Shown here: positions 1 to 5,621 of the stretch, one piece after another
Numbering within the stretch: position 1 is the stretch's first letter
Layout of the letters: each line of letters starts with the position of its first letter
Assembly (NCBI GenBank): GCA_023419175.1
Contig: JAEZYG010000043.1
Coordinates: 1 to 15,295, forward strand
Direction of reading: 5' to 3'
Length of the DNA: 15,295 nt
Origin: Actinomycetes bacterium
GTDB taxonomy: Bacteria > Actinomycetota > Actinomycetes > Propionibacteriales > Propionibacteriaceae
The notes under the pieces: model-generated
Database searches by the model: none
Told to the model about the DNA's origin: nothing
Seen by the model: the letters and a program-made list of their open reading frames with translations, nothing else
Translations under genes and position numbers: made by a program

Positions 1-360
1 GGCTACGACTGGACGTTCACTGGGATCGGTATCATCTGCTGTACGTCTGAGAACGGTGGTTCGATCCACCACTTCAACGATACGCGCCAGCGTATCCTCA
101 TCTCCGCTGGTATCTCCTACAAGACGCACCCGATCTCCGACAATGACCCCTTTTCTACCTAGCTGTCGAGCTTTTTTCGCCGTGAGGCGACGTCCATCAT
201 CGAGAGCACATCGATAGCGTCCACGATCAACCGCAATGACATTGCCCTGTTCAGCATCGGAATAGTCAGGGCGATCCTTCGTCCGCGGACGAGGTTTGCG
301 CACCGGACGGTCGAAATCAGACGGGTCGATATCGTCATAGGATGAGAAGCGTCGAGCCAT
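1..360 (-). CDS. rsgA: Ribosome biogenesis GTPase RsgA, N-terminal part (cut by window edge)
   Basis: RsgA is a circularly permuted GTPase that binds the 30S subunit late in its assembly and is stimulated by it. Only the first 120 residues are inside the window. They comprise a basic start (MARRFSSYDDIDPSDFDRPV), an arginine/lysine-rich linker, then the OB-fold-like part with GNVIAVDRGRYRCALDDGR, GRKGVIVGDRVRLVGDTSG and a stretch ending ARIVEVVDRTTVLRRT, as in actinobacterial RsgA. The GTPase motifs lie beyond position 1 and cannot be checked. The ATG at 358-360 has a GAGGGAG ribosome-binding site a few bases upstream. It follows aroA on the same strand after 74 bases, the aroA-rsgA order known in mycobacteria. 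I saw no convincing promoter in that gap, so co-transcription with aroA is likely. Confidence 0.9.
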   Translation of the reverse strand, partial: MARRFSSYDDIDPSDFDRPVRKPRPRTKDRPDYSDAEQGNVIAVDRGRYRCALDDGRRLTAKKARQLGRKGVIVGDRVRLVGDTSGDEDTLARIVEVVDRTTVLRRTADDTDPSERPVVA

Positions 361-434
361 ATCTCCCTCGTAACATCTGTGAATAGACATCCCTCATGGT
401 AGTCGTTGAGTGAGAATTACGAGGCCTACCAATC

Positions 435-1688
435 CTATAGAGCAGTTAATTGCTGCCAGCGCTGGACGAAATCGGGCATGGTTTTGGATACGACTGAGAT
501 GTCATCCACCGTGATCCCATCGATGACCAAACCTAACAGAGCGGCAAAATGAGCCATCCGATGATCCCCATATGTGTGCAAGATACGCTGGGGAGATAGT
601 TTTGTGATCTGTTGTCCAACTCCATCAATGACCATACCGTCATCGGTTTGATAGGCTGCGATTCCGACGGCGCGCAATTCGTTTTCCAAGGCGGCTAGCC
701 GATCGGTCTCATGACCTCTGATATGTCCGACACCACGTAATACGGAACGTCCGTGTGCGCATGCGGCAAGGGCTGCAACGACAGGGGTGAGCTCGGAGGC
801 TGGGTGTAGGTCGATATCGATGGGATGAAGAGATGCTCCCGATTCAATGGTCAATACACCGTCATCCCATGTGGGGATAGCTCCCATCCTAGTGGCGATC
901 TGTCGGATCATATCCCCTGGTTGGGTCGTATATTTCGGCCATGCGGGTACGCTTACTTTTCCCCCTGCCACAATAGCTGCGCTGAGGAAGACGGCGGCAT
1001 TGGTCAAATCCGGCTCGATCCTATAGCTCCCTCCAGCGATAGTCTGGGGAGAAACTGTCCATGTGTGATCGTGATGATCGACATGGACTCCGCGCTGATT
1101 GAGCATTTCGATCGTCATCTCGATATGGGGAGCAGAGGGGATAGATCCCGTTGCTTCGACGATTAATCCCGCGGGATAGCGCGCTGCACTGAGGAGAAGA
1201 GCGGAGATATATTGGCTCGTCGCGCTGGAATCCAATGAGATGTGATTGCTCTTAATCCGCTGTGGGGGGATCATGGTGAAAGGCAGCCGATCGTTATCGA
1301 TATGTGCCCCTAGGGATGTCAAGGCTGATAAGAGCTCCGCCATTGGACGGTGGGAAGCATGATCGTCTCCGATGAAATGTGTGGGGGTTGATGACAGCAT
1401 CGCCACAGGAGGGACGAAGCGCATGACCGTTCCCGCCAAACCGCAGTGGATAGGTTGAGACGAAGATCTGAAGTCTTGAGAAGGCTTAAGGTGAAGATCG
1501 AAACAACCCTCCGCTTGTCCAATAATGGTGATCTCCACGCCGAAGGAGCGCAAGGCATCTATCATTAAGCGTATATCTCGTGAATCCAATACTTTGGACA
1601 ACGTGGTGGGCTCATCTGCTAGAGCCGCTAAGATCAGCGCTCTATTGGATTGCGATTTGGAACCTGAAAGAGGACACCACGCATCCAC
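435..1688 (-). CDS. aroA: 3-phosphoshikimate 1-carboxyvinyltransferase (EPSP synthase)
   Basis: AroA joins phosphoenolpyruvate to shikimate 3-phosphate, the sixth step of the cytosolic shikimate pathway. Family motifs appear in order: SGSKSQSNRALIL near residue 8 (substrate-binding lysine), HCGLAGTVMRF near 81 (the family's N/L-AGT-MR segment), HRPMAELL near 112, TSQYISALLLSA near 155, and YGDHRMAHFAALLG then SKTMPDF at the C terminus. The listed start is the GTG at 1688, giving 417 residues. Reading upstream in frame gives W-L-T-P-R-I-H-H-Q before it, resembling the usual first strand of actinobacterial AroA, so the true start may be a CTG at 1730, which has AGAGGA nine bases upstream (1740-1745). 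That would give 431 residues, nearer the family norm. The gene lies 88 bases downstream of the DoxX-like gene and upstream of rsgA. Confidence 0.95.
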   Translation of the reverse strand: MDAWCPLSGSKSQSNRALILAALADEPTTLSKVLDSRDIRLMIDALRSFGVEITIIGQAEGCFDLHLKPSQDFRSSSQPIHCGLAGTVMRFVPPVAMLSSTPTHFIGDDHASHRPMAELLSALTSLGAHIDNDRLPFTMIPPQRIKSNHISLDSSATSQYISALLLSAARYPAGLIVEATGSIPSAPHIEMTIEMLNQRGVHVDHHDHTWTVSPQTIAGGSYRIEPDLTNAAVFLSAAIVAGGKVSVPAWPKYTTQPGDMIRQIATRMGAIPTWDDGVLTIESGASLHPIDIDLHPASELTPVVAALAACAHGRSVLRGVGHIRGHETDRLAALENELRAVGIAAYQTDDGMVIDGVGQQITKLSPQRILHTYGDHRMAHFAALLGLVIDGITVDDISVVSKTMPDFVQRWQQLTAL

Positions 1689-1752
1689 CTGATGGTGAAT
1701 TCGTGGTGTTAGCCATTGTTGATCGTTCAGCTCAGTACATCCTCTACACAGC

Positions 1753-1778
1753 GATAACGGCAGATACGTATCGTTATC
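1753..1778 (-). other. Inverted repeat between doxX-like gene and aroA
   Basis: GATAACG at 1753-1759 pairs perfectly with CGTTATC at 1772-1778 around a 12-base loop that itself contains the palindrome GATACGTATC (1763-1772). It overlaps the stop codon of the DoxX-like gene and lies just upstream of the AGAGGA that may serve aroA. There is no T-run after it, so it is not a standard terminator. It may be an RNA hairpin that tunes aroA translation or mRNA stability, or an operator. The role is inferred only. Confidence 0.3.
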
Positions 1779-2346
1779 AGATCACTCCCAGACGAGCCGC
1801 CTGTTTGCGGGCAGCTTTCGCATTGCGTTTCGCTTCTTTTTTCAAAGCTCGTGCCGAACGTTTCGCCTCACGACTGACCTGCTGACCCGTGCGCTCTGCA
1901 GCGCGAGCGAGATGACGGGTGGAATTTTCAGCACGCCATCGCAGATTCGGTTTGCCAGCGGTATCTTGGGTTGCCACCAAGGTGCTTCCCAACATGGCTG
2001 CTGGAATGAGGGCGTCTGTTTTTTGTCGAGATGATACGGCGGCGATGAGGCGAGGGGTGGTCGACAAAGCCAGAAGGTAGGCTCCTGGACGACGCAATAG
2101 GCCGGTGGCATAAAGAGCTGCTCCTGTTAGCTGAGCGATACCGAAAATACGCGTCCACGAACGGGATTTTTCTGGCAGACGATCTGCTATATCCGGCGGT
2201 AAGACGGACTGGATAGCGGGAATGAGGCGATCGGTCGTCTTGGCGATCTCATCGCTATAACGGTCAGGTTTGGTTACGAGCTGATAGCCGTCCATAGCGA
2301 AATAGGCTGAGTGGAGAACTCTGCCTGCGAAACGGATAAGAGACAT
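1777..2346 (-). CDS. DoxX-like membrane protein with a basic helical tail
   Basis: This 189-residue protein looks like a DoxX-family integral membrane protein. The N-terminal MSLIRFAGRVLHSAYFAMDG fits the family's first helix. Hydrophobic stretches follow near residues 71-90 (FGIAQLTGAALYATGLL), 93-110 (YLLALSTTPRLIAAVS) and 115-130 (DALIPAAMLGSTLVAT). The last 45 or so residues are an alanine, lysine and arginine-rich segment predicted helical, probably cytosolic and possibly nucleic-acid or membrane-surface binding. DoxX proteins have been linked to quinone oxidation and, in mycobacteria, to a membrane complex with superoxide dismutase that resists thiol stress. That would suit its position divergent from sigR, but this is inference. 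The ATG at 2346 has a good GGAAGGA site. The gene appears to lead the aroA-rsgA transcription unit. Confidence 0.75.
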   Translation of the reverse strand: MSLIRFAGRVLHSAYFAMDGYQLVTKPDRYSDEIAKTTDRLIPAIQSVLPPDIADRLPEKSRSWTRIFGIAQLTGAALYATGLLRRPGAYLLALSTTPRLIAAVSSRQKTDALIPAAMLGSTLVATQDTAGKPNLRWRAENSTRHLARAAERTGQQVSREAKRSARALKKEAKRNAKAARKQAARLGVI

Positions 2347-2455
2347 CGATATTCCTTCCAGTCGATCCTGGCAATGTGTATATGAATAATCTAGTGCGAA
2401 ATGATGTTGCGCGCAGGAAAGATACCTATTCGTATCGTCCCTGTTGGGATTGGGA

Positions 2456-2482
2456 GGAATAAAAAGCCATGGTCGATCGGTT
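2456..2482 (+). promoter_or_regulatory. Candidate SigR/SigH-dependent promoter of sigR
   Basis: GGAAT (2456-2460), 19 bases, then GTT (2480-2482) matches the published SigR/SigH consensus of GGAAT, 18-19 bases, GTT. It is correctly oriented upstream of sigR, where autoregulated promoters are known in Streptomyces and mycobacteria. The predicted transcription start is around 2488-2491. It would nearly coincide with an in-frame ATG at 2491, allowing a leaderless message for a longer SigR form. Confidence 0.65.
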
Positions 2483-2569
2483 ATGCCGATATGACAGCTG
2501 TCGTTTCTGCCACGGCGTTGCTCGACCCCTTAGAAAGCCGAGCGGATGGTCGCTTCTGGACAGATTCGC

Positions 2570-2575
2570 TAGGCT
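2570..2575 (+). promoter_or_regulatory. Possible -10 box for the short sigR message
   Basis: TAGGCT fits the actinobacterial housekeeping -10 pattern TAnnnT. Transcription would start about seven bases downstream, at or just before the sigR ATG (2584), which has no clear ribosome-binding site. A leaderless constitutive message is therefore plausible. No good -35 box is visible, so this is tentative. Confidence 0.3.
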
Positions 2576-2583
2576 TAATCGCG

Positions 2584-3177
2584 ATGAGTGAGATCGACCT
2601 CGCAGAAACAGATGCCGAGCGGGCACAGCGCTTTGAAAAGGATGCGCTGGAATATATCGACCAGCTTTATGGTGCTGCCTTGCGTATGACGCGCAATCGA
2701 GCCGATGCGGAAGACATCGTCCAAGAATGCTATGCGAAAGCTTTTAGCGCTTTCGATCAGTTCAAGCCGGGAACTAATCTACGGGCTTGGCTCTATCGCA
2801 TCTTGACCAATACCTATATCAATAGTTATCGCAAAGCTCAGCGTCAGCCGCAATCATCGTCATCTGAGGTAGAAGATTGGCAACTGGCGAGAGCTGCCTC
2901 CCATACCTCGATGGGATTGCCATCGGCTGAGAGAGAAGCTCTTGATGCTATGCCCGATGCTGTCGTCGTAGAAGCTCTCGATTCATTATCGCCCGATTTT
3001 CGCCAGGCGGTGATCTTGGCAGATATCGAAGGGTTTTCCTATAAAGAGATCGCCGAGATTATGGGAACTCCGATCGGGACGGTGATGTCGCGTTTGAATC
3101 GCGGACGGGCGCAACTGCGTGAAAAGTTGGCAGGTTATGCCAAAGAATTCGGTATTGGAAAGGGCGAAGATGACTGA
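2584..3177 (+). CDS. sigR: ECF RNA polymerase sigma factor SigR (SigH type)
   Basis: This is the group IV sigma factor that directs RNA polymerase to oxidative and disulfide-stress genes (thioredoxin system, proteases, mycothiol recycling). From the ATG at 2584 it has 197 residues. Region 2 spans about 20-88, with LYGAALRMTRNRADAEDIVQ and LRAWLYRILTNTYINSYRK; the linker contains EDWQLARAASH; region 4 spans about 129-185, with EGFSYKEIAEIMGTPIGTVM and SRLNRGRAQLREKL. These segments are nearly diagnostic for SigR/SigH. I chose this start because homology begins there (ERAQRFEKDALEYIDQLYG). The frame stays open another 61 codons to 2401, with in-frame ATGs at 2401, 2404 and 2491, so a longer SigR' isoform is possible. 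rsrA overlaps its last codons, which implies translational coupling with the anti-sigma factor. Confidence 0.95.
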   Translation: MSEIDLAETDAERAQRFEKDALEYIDQLYGAALRMTRNRADAEDIVQECYAKAFSAFDQFKPGTNLRAWLYRILTNTYINSYRKAQRQPQSSSSEVEDWQLARAASHTSMGLPSAEREALDAMPDAVVVEALDSLSPDFRQAVILADIEGFSYKEIAEIMGTPIGTVMSRLNRGRAQLREKLAGYAKEFGIGKGEDD

Positions 3178-3442
3178 GATGAACTATCCCCATCTCGGCG
3201 AGGTGGATCCAGATGAGCAATGCTGTCTCGCCATTGAGCATGTCCATGCCTTTCTCCACGGAGAGTTGCCTTCCACATGTGCAGATAGCGTGCGTGAACA
3301 TTTGATGGCATGTGAACATTGCATGGATCATTTCGATCTTGAGCAGTGCATCACCGCTTTAGTGAAGCGTGCTCATCAACCGCAGATGGCTCCAGAAAGT
3401 TTGAAGGTGAGGATCTCTCAGATGACGATCACCTACCGTTGA
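3170..3442 (+). CDS. rsrA: Zinc-binding anti-sigma factor RsrA (RshA)
   Basis: RsrA binds and silences SigR in reducing conditions; disulfide formation ejects zinc and releases the sigma factor. The 90-residue product carries the ZAS motif H44-x3-C48-x2-C51 (EHLMACEHC). A further cysteine pair, C18-C19, lies exactly 26 residues before H44 and 30 before C48, the same spacing as the redox cysteine C11 of Streptomyces RsrA relative to its H37 and C41. C37 and C60 are additional. The ATG at 3170 overlaps the sigR stop by 8 bases and has GGAAAGGG upstream; an ATG at 3179 is an alternative. Having two adjacent cysteines at the trigger position is a small oddity. The gene ends 18 bases before the A-tract of the bL37 terminator, which faces it from the opposite strand. 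Confidence 0.93.
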   Translation: MTEMNYPHLGEVDPDEQCCLAIEHVHAFLHGELPSTCADSVREHLMACEHCMDHFDLEQCITALVKRAHQPQMAPESLKVRISQMTITYR

Positions 3443-3460
3443 GTGTCTCAATGAGATTCA

Positions 3461-3496
3461 AAAGAGAAAAAAGAGAGCTGGAATTTTCCAGCTCTC
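3461..3496 (-). terminator. Rho-independent terminator of the bL37 gene
   Basis: A perfect 11-bp stem (GAGAGCTGGAA with TTCCAGCTCTC, 3473-3496, two-base loop by strict pairing) is followed on the minus strand by TTTTTTCTCTTTT. This is a strong intrinsic terminator for leftward transcription, starting 8 bases after the bL37 stop. Rightward, from rsrA, only a weak T-rich stretch follows, so it may act partially for sigR-rsrA too. Confidence 0.88.
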
Positions 3497-3504
3497 GACG
3501 TTTA

Positions 3505-3579
3505 TCAGGCGTTGGGGCGCTTGCCGTGATTAGCGCCATTCTTGCGACGTGCGCGACGCTTGCGTCCAGTCTTTCCCAT
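3505..3579 (-). CDS. Ribosomal protein bL37 (24 residues)
   Basis: This is a very small basic protein: ATG at 3577-3579, 24 codons, TGA. The peptide begins MGKTGRKRRARRK and ends NGANHGKRPNA. The pattern of a basic start and an ANHGKRPN ending matches the actinobacterial large-subunit protein bL37, seen bound to rRNA in mycobacterial ribosome structures. Nearly half its residues are lysine or arginine, as expected of a peptide buried in rRNA. An AGAAGGAGAG ribosome-binding site sits 4-6 bases before the ATG, and a strong terminator follows directly, so it is a one-gene transcription unit. Genes this short are commonly missed by automatic callers. Its place between rsrA and pdtaS, on the opposite strand to both, agrees with the conserved actinobacterial neighbourhood. 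Confidence 0.92.
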   Translation of the reverse strand: MGKTGRKRRARRKNGANHGKRPNA

Positions 3580-3677
3580 ATCGCTCTCCTTCTAAGACTC
3601 CTCGACCCTATCGAGGCTACGATCCGTTACGCCTAGGCGCAACTCCCCATTGTGCCAAAAGAGGGAAGGACAGGCAA

Positions 3678-3707
3678 AGAATAGGTGAGATATGTCATAT
3701 CTGACAA
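3678..3707 (-). promoter_or_regulatory. Candidate promoter of the bL37 gene with overlapping palindromes
   Basis: On the minus strand, TTGTCA (complement of 3702-3707) and TATTCT (complement of 3678-3683) are separated by 18 bases, a fair sigma-70-type promoter about 100 bases upstream of the ATG. Two palindromes lie in the spacer and -35 box: AGATATG-T-CATATCT (3688-3702) and TGTCA-TATC-TGACA (3693-3706). A repressor bound there would block the polymerase, so this is a candidate operator. The leader is about 90 bases long, which leaves room for control. The divergent pdtaS gene shares the region. Confidence 0.45.
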
Positions 3708-3780
3708 CCCTTACACAAAGGTGAATTTCACTCCCTCCACCTACTAGGATGGCAACGGTTATAGGGCTAGGAAGAAGGAT

Positions 3781-5247
3781 ATGGGTCAACTATCTGCAGT
3801 CATCTATGAGCATTGCCGTTTGGAAAGCGACGACGTGACATGGTTGATTTCAGTGGTGCGTGAATGGCATCTGCTTGCCGATACGGCATTTTCAGATCTC
3901 GTCTTATGGATCCCAGATGCTAGCGATCCTCAAATTTTTTGGGCAGGAGCTCAGGTGCGACCGGTGACAGGACCGACAGCTCTCAAAGACGATGTGGTCG
4001 GTAGCGCTTTGAGCTACGAAGCTGATTCGGCGGTGACATCGGCATATCTTTCAAGACAGATCGTCAAGGATAGTGAACACAATGTTGCGGCAGGAATCCC
4101 TGTTGAGGTGAGCGCTATTCCGATCATCCGCAATGGACGATGTATCGCAATCGTGGAACGCCATACCAATCAGATGGGTGTTCGCGCTCCAGGAGCTTTG
4201 GAAGATACCTATATGGCGATCGCTGATTCCCTATGCGATATGCTCCACCACGGCGAATTCCCCGTTGAGCCGCCAAGCGATCCCTCCCAGAGTCCGAAGG
4301 TGGGAGACGGCATCTTACTCGTCGAAATCAGTGGAGATTTACTCTATGCAAGCCCCAATGCAGTGTCCTATCTGCGCCGTTTGGGAATCAGCGGAGATCT
4401 GGTGGGGGAGAATCTGCGCTCAGTCGAACCGCACATGGTCAACGAATTTGCAGCCGGACGCAGCGTTCACGGAGCCTTAGCCGTCTATGAGAGTTATCTC
4501 GAACGTCCGGATTTCACATTCAGGGTTCGCATCATTCCCTTGAAATTGAATAACGAGCTTTTGGCAATCCTCGTCTTATGTCGAGACGTCACACAATTGG
4601 TTGAACGTGAACGAGAGCTGGTCAATAAAGACGCCACGATTCGAGAGATCCACCATCGAGTGAAGAATAATTTACAAACGGTGGCTGCCCTCTTGCGTCT
4701 CCAATCGCGTCGCATCAGCTCTGCAGAAGGCAAAGACGCTTTGCACGATGCGATGAGACGTGTCCAATCCATTGCAGCTGTCCACGAGATCCTCTCCCAA
4801 GGATTTGGCGACAATGTCAACTTTGACGATATCGCCGACCGTATCTTGCATATGGTTGGAGATGTTGCCTCCACCCATGAGAAGGTGCAGGTGATCCGTG
4901 AGGGAGATTTCGGCATGATGCCCGGTCATGTCGCGACATCGCTATCTTTGGTCATGACCGAACTGTGTCAAAATGCGATTGAGCACGGCTTTGCAATGGC
5001 TGGAGGAACGGTCAGGGTGCGCCCGCACCTCAAAGATGGACATCGACTCACCATGAAAGTGATTGACGATGGTATCGGTCTACCTCAAGATTTCGATTTG
5101 ACAACCTCGCATAGTCTGGGGCTCTCTATCGTCTCAACGCTAGTGACCGATCTCAACGGTAAATTCACATTGACCAATAATCACGATAAGGGATCAACCG
5201 CTACCGTGAATGTCTCGTGGCCCGCCTATGCGGGTCACGAATTGTGA
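3781..5247 (+). CDS. pdtaS: Two-component sensor histidine kinase, PdtaS type
   Basis: This soluble 488-residue kinase has no membrane segment. Domains in order: an N-terminal GAF-like sensor (about 5-155), a PAS domain (about 175-275: LLVEISGDLLYASPNAVSYL, then LCRDVTQLVERE), a HisKA_2 dimerisation domain with EIHHRVKNNLQTVAALLRLQ (288-308), and a HATPase. H292, just before R293, aligns with the phosphoacceptor. ATP-binding features are E394/N398 (N box), DDGIGLP (429-435) and SLGLSIV (445-451). In M. tuberculosis PdtaS phosphorylates PdtaR, an ANTAR antiterminator that binds RNA; reported inputs include cyclic di-GMP, copper and nitric oxide. No pdtaR gene is in the window. The start follows AGGAA seven bases upstream. 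Its 3' end converges on whiB1 with only 7 bases between stops and no terminator visible. Confidence 0.93.
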   Translation: MGQLSAVIYEHCRLESDDVTWLISVVREWHLLADTAFSDLVLWIPDASDPQIFWAGAQVRPVTGPTALKDDVVGSALSYEADSAVTSAYLSRQIVKDSEHNVAAGIPVEVSAIPIIRNGRCIAIVERHTNQMGVRAPGALEDTYMAIADSLCDMLHHGEFPVEPPSDPSQSPKVGDGILLVEISGDLLYASPNAVSYLRRLGISGDLVGENLRSVEPHMVNEFAAGRSVHGALAVYESYLERPDFTFRVRIIPLKLNNELLAILVLCRDVTQLVERERELVNKDATIREIHHRVKNNLQTVAALLRLQSRRISSAEGKDALHDAMRRVQSIAAVHEILSQGFGDNVNFDDIADRILHMVGDVASTHEKVQVIREGDFGMMPGHVATSLSLVMTELCQNAIEHGFAMAGGTVRVRPHLKDGHRLTMKVIDDGIGLPQDFDLTTSHSLGLSIVSTLVTDLNGKFTLTNNHDKGSTATVNVSWPAYAGHEL

Positions 5248-5254
5248 GCAGAGA

Positions 5255-5506
5255 TCAGCTACGAGCAGCTCGTCCGCGATTATTGCGACGTTTCATCGCG
5301 CGACGTTCGTCTTCGGACAAGCCTCCCCATACCCCATGATCTTGCCCGGAAGTGATCGCCCATGTAGCGCACTCCTCACGCACATCGCAGCGACGGCAGA
5401 CCTTCTTCGCCTCTTCTACTTGGGCGAGAGCTGGTCCGGTATTGCCAATGGGGAAGAAAAGTTCAGGATCTTCCGTCAGACATGCTGCGCGGTGGCGCCA
5501 GTCCAT
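5255..5506 (-). CDS. whiB1: WhiB1-type iron-sulfur transcriptional regulator
   Basis: WhiB1 is a small [4Fe-4S] protein that binds the housekeeping sigma factor and is inactivated by nitric oxide; it is essential in M. tuberculosis. The 83-residue product has cluster cysteines C9, C37, C40 and C46 (CxxC then C after five), at the same numbers as in mycobacterial WhiB1. It also has the turn GVWGG (58-62) and a basic DNA-binding tail MKRRNNRGRAARS. The opening MDWRHRAACLTEDPELFFP is typical of the WhiB1 subgroup. I chose the ATG at 5506 because it matches this conserved start and has AGGAG nine bases upstream; the frame stays open 29 codons further without homology. Next to pdtaS it reproduces the Rv3219-Rv3220c pairing. 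Confidence 0.95.
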   Translation of the reverse strand: MDWRHRAACLTEDPELFFPIGNTGPALAQVEEAKKVCRRCDVREECATWAITSGQDHGVWGGLSEDERRAMKRRNNRGRAARS

Positions 5507-5534
5507 ATTCAACGACTCCTTATAGGGGACAAAA

Positions 5535-5571
5535 AGCCTACAGCAAGATAACCTTGCCACGTTCATGGCAA
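5535..5571 (-). promoter_or_regulatory. Putative whiB1 promoter element and operator
   Basis: On the minus strand TAGGCT (complement of 5535-5540) suits a -10 box and gives a leader of about 20 bases containing AGGAG. Upstream is a perfect inverted repeat TTGCCA, six bases, TGGCAA (5554-5571; perfect on either strand), which would cover the -35 region, where no good -35 box is seen. An activator or repressor may bind there. TATAAG (complement of 5519-5524) is a competing -10, but its start point would fall after the ribosome-binding site. Confidence 0.35.
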
Positions 5572-5591
5572 AACTGGAAGGGGTAGAGGGC

Positions 5592-5617
5592 AAAAAATTA
5601 GGTTACGTTTCGGTAAC
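5592..5617 (-). terminator. Possible weak terminator after kgd
   Basis: On the minus strand, starting a few bases after the kgd stop, GTTAC and GTAAC (5613-5617 and 5602-5606) form a 5-bp stem with a six-base loop. CTAA and then six T residues follow (complement of 5592-5597). The stem is short and AT-rich, so termination may be inefficient and some transcripts could continue into whiB1. Confidence 0.4.
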
Positions 5618-5621
5618 TATC

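Noticed and set aside
3346..3636. 96-codon plus-strand frame across the rsrA end and bL37
   Set aside because: It runs through the terminator and antisense to bL37, with no start signal. The apparent hydrophobic stretch is the complement of basic bL37 codons.
4494..4916. 140-codon frame antisense to pdtaS
   Set aside because: The pdtaS PAS and HisKA_2 motifs are intact on the plus strand; nothing supports the opposite frame.
5248..5275. CGAGC-A-GCTCG dyad near the pdtaS/whiB1 convergence as a shared terminator
   Set aside because: The stem has a one-base loop, lies inside the whiB1 coding end and has no T-run on either side.
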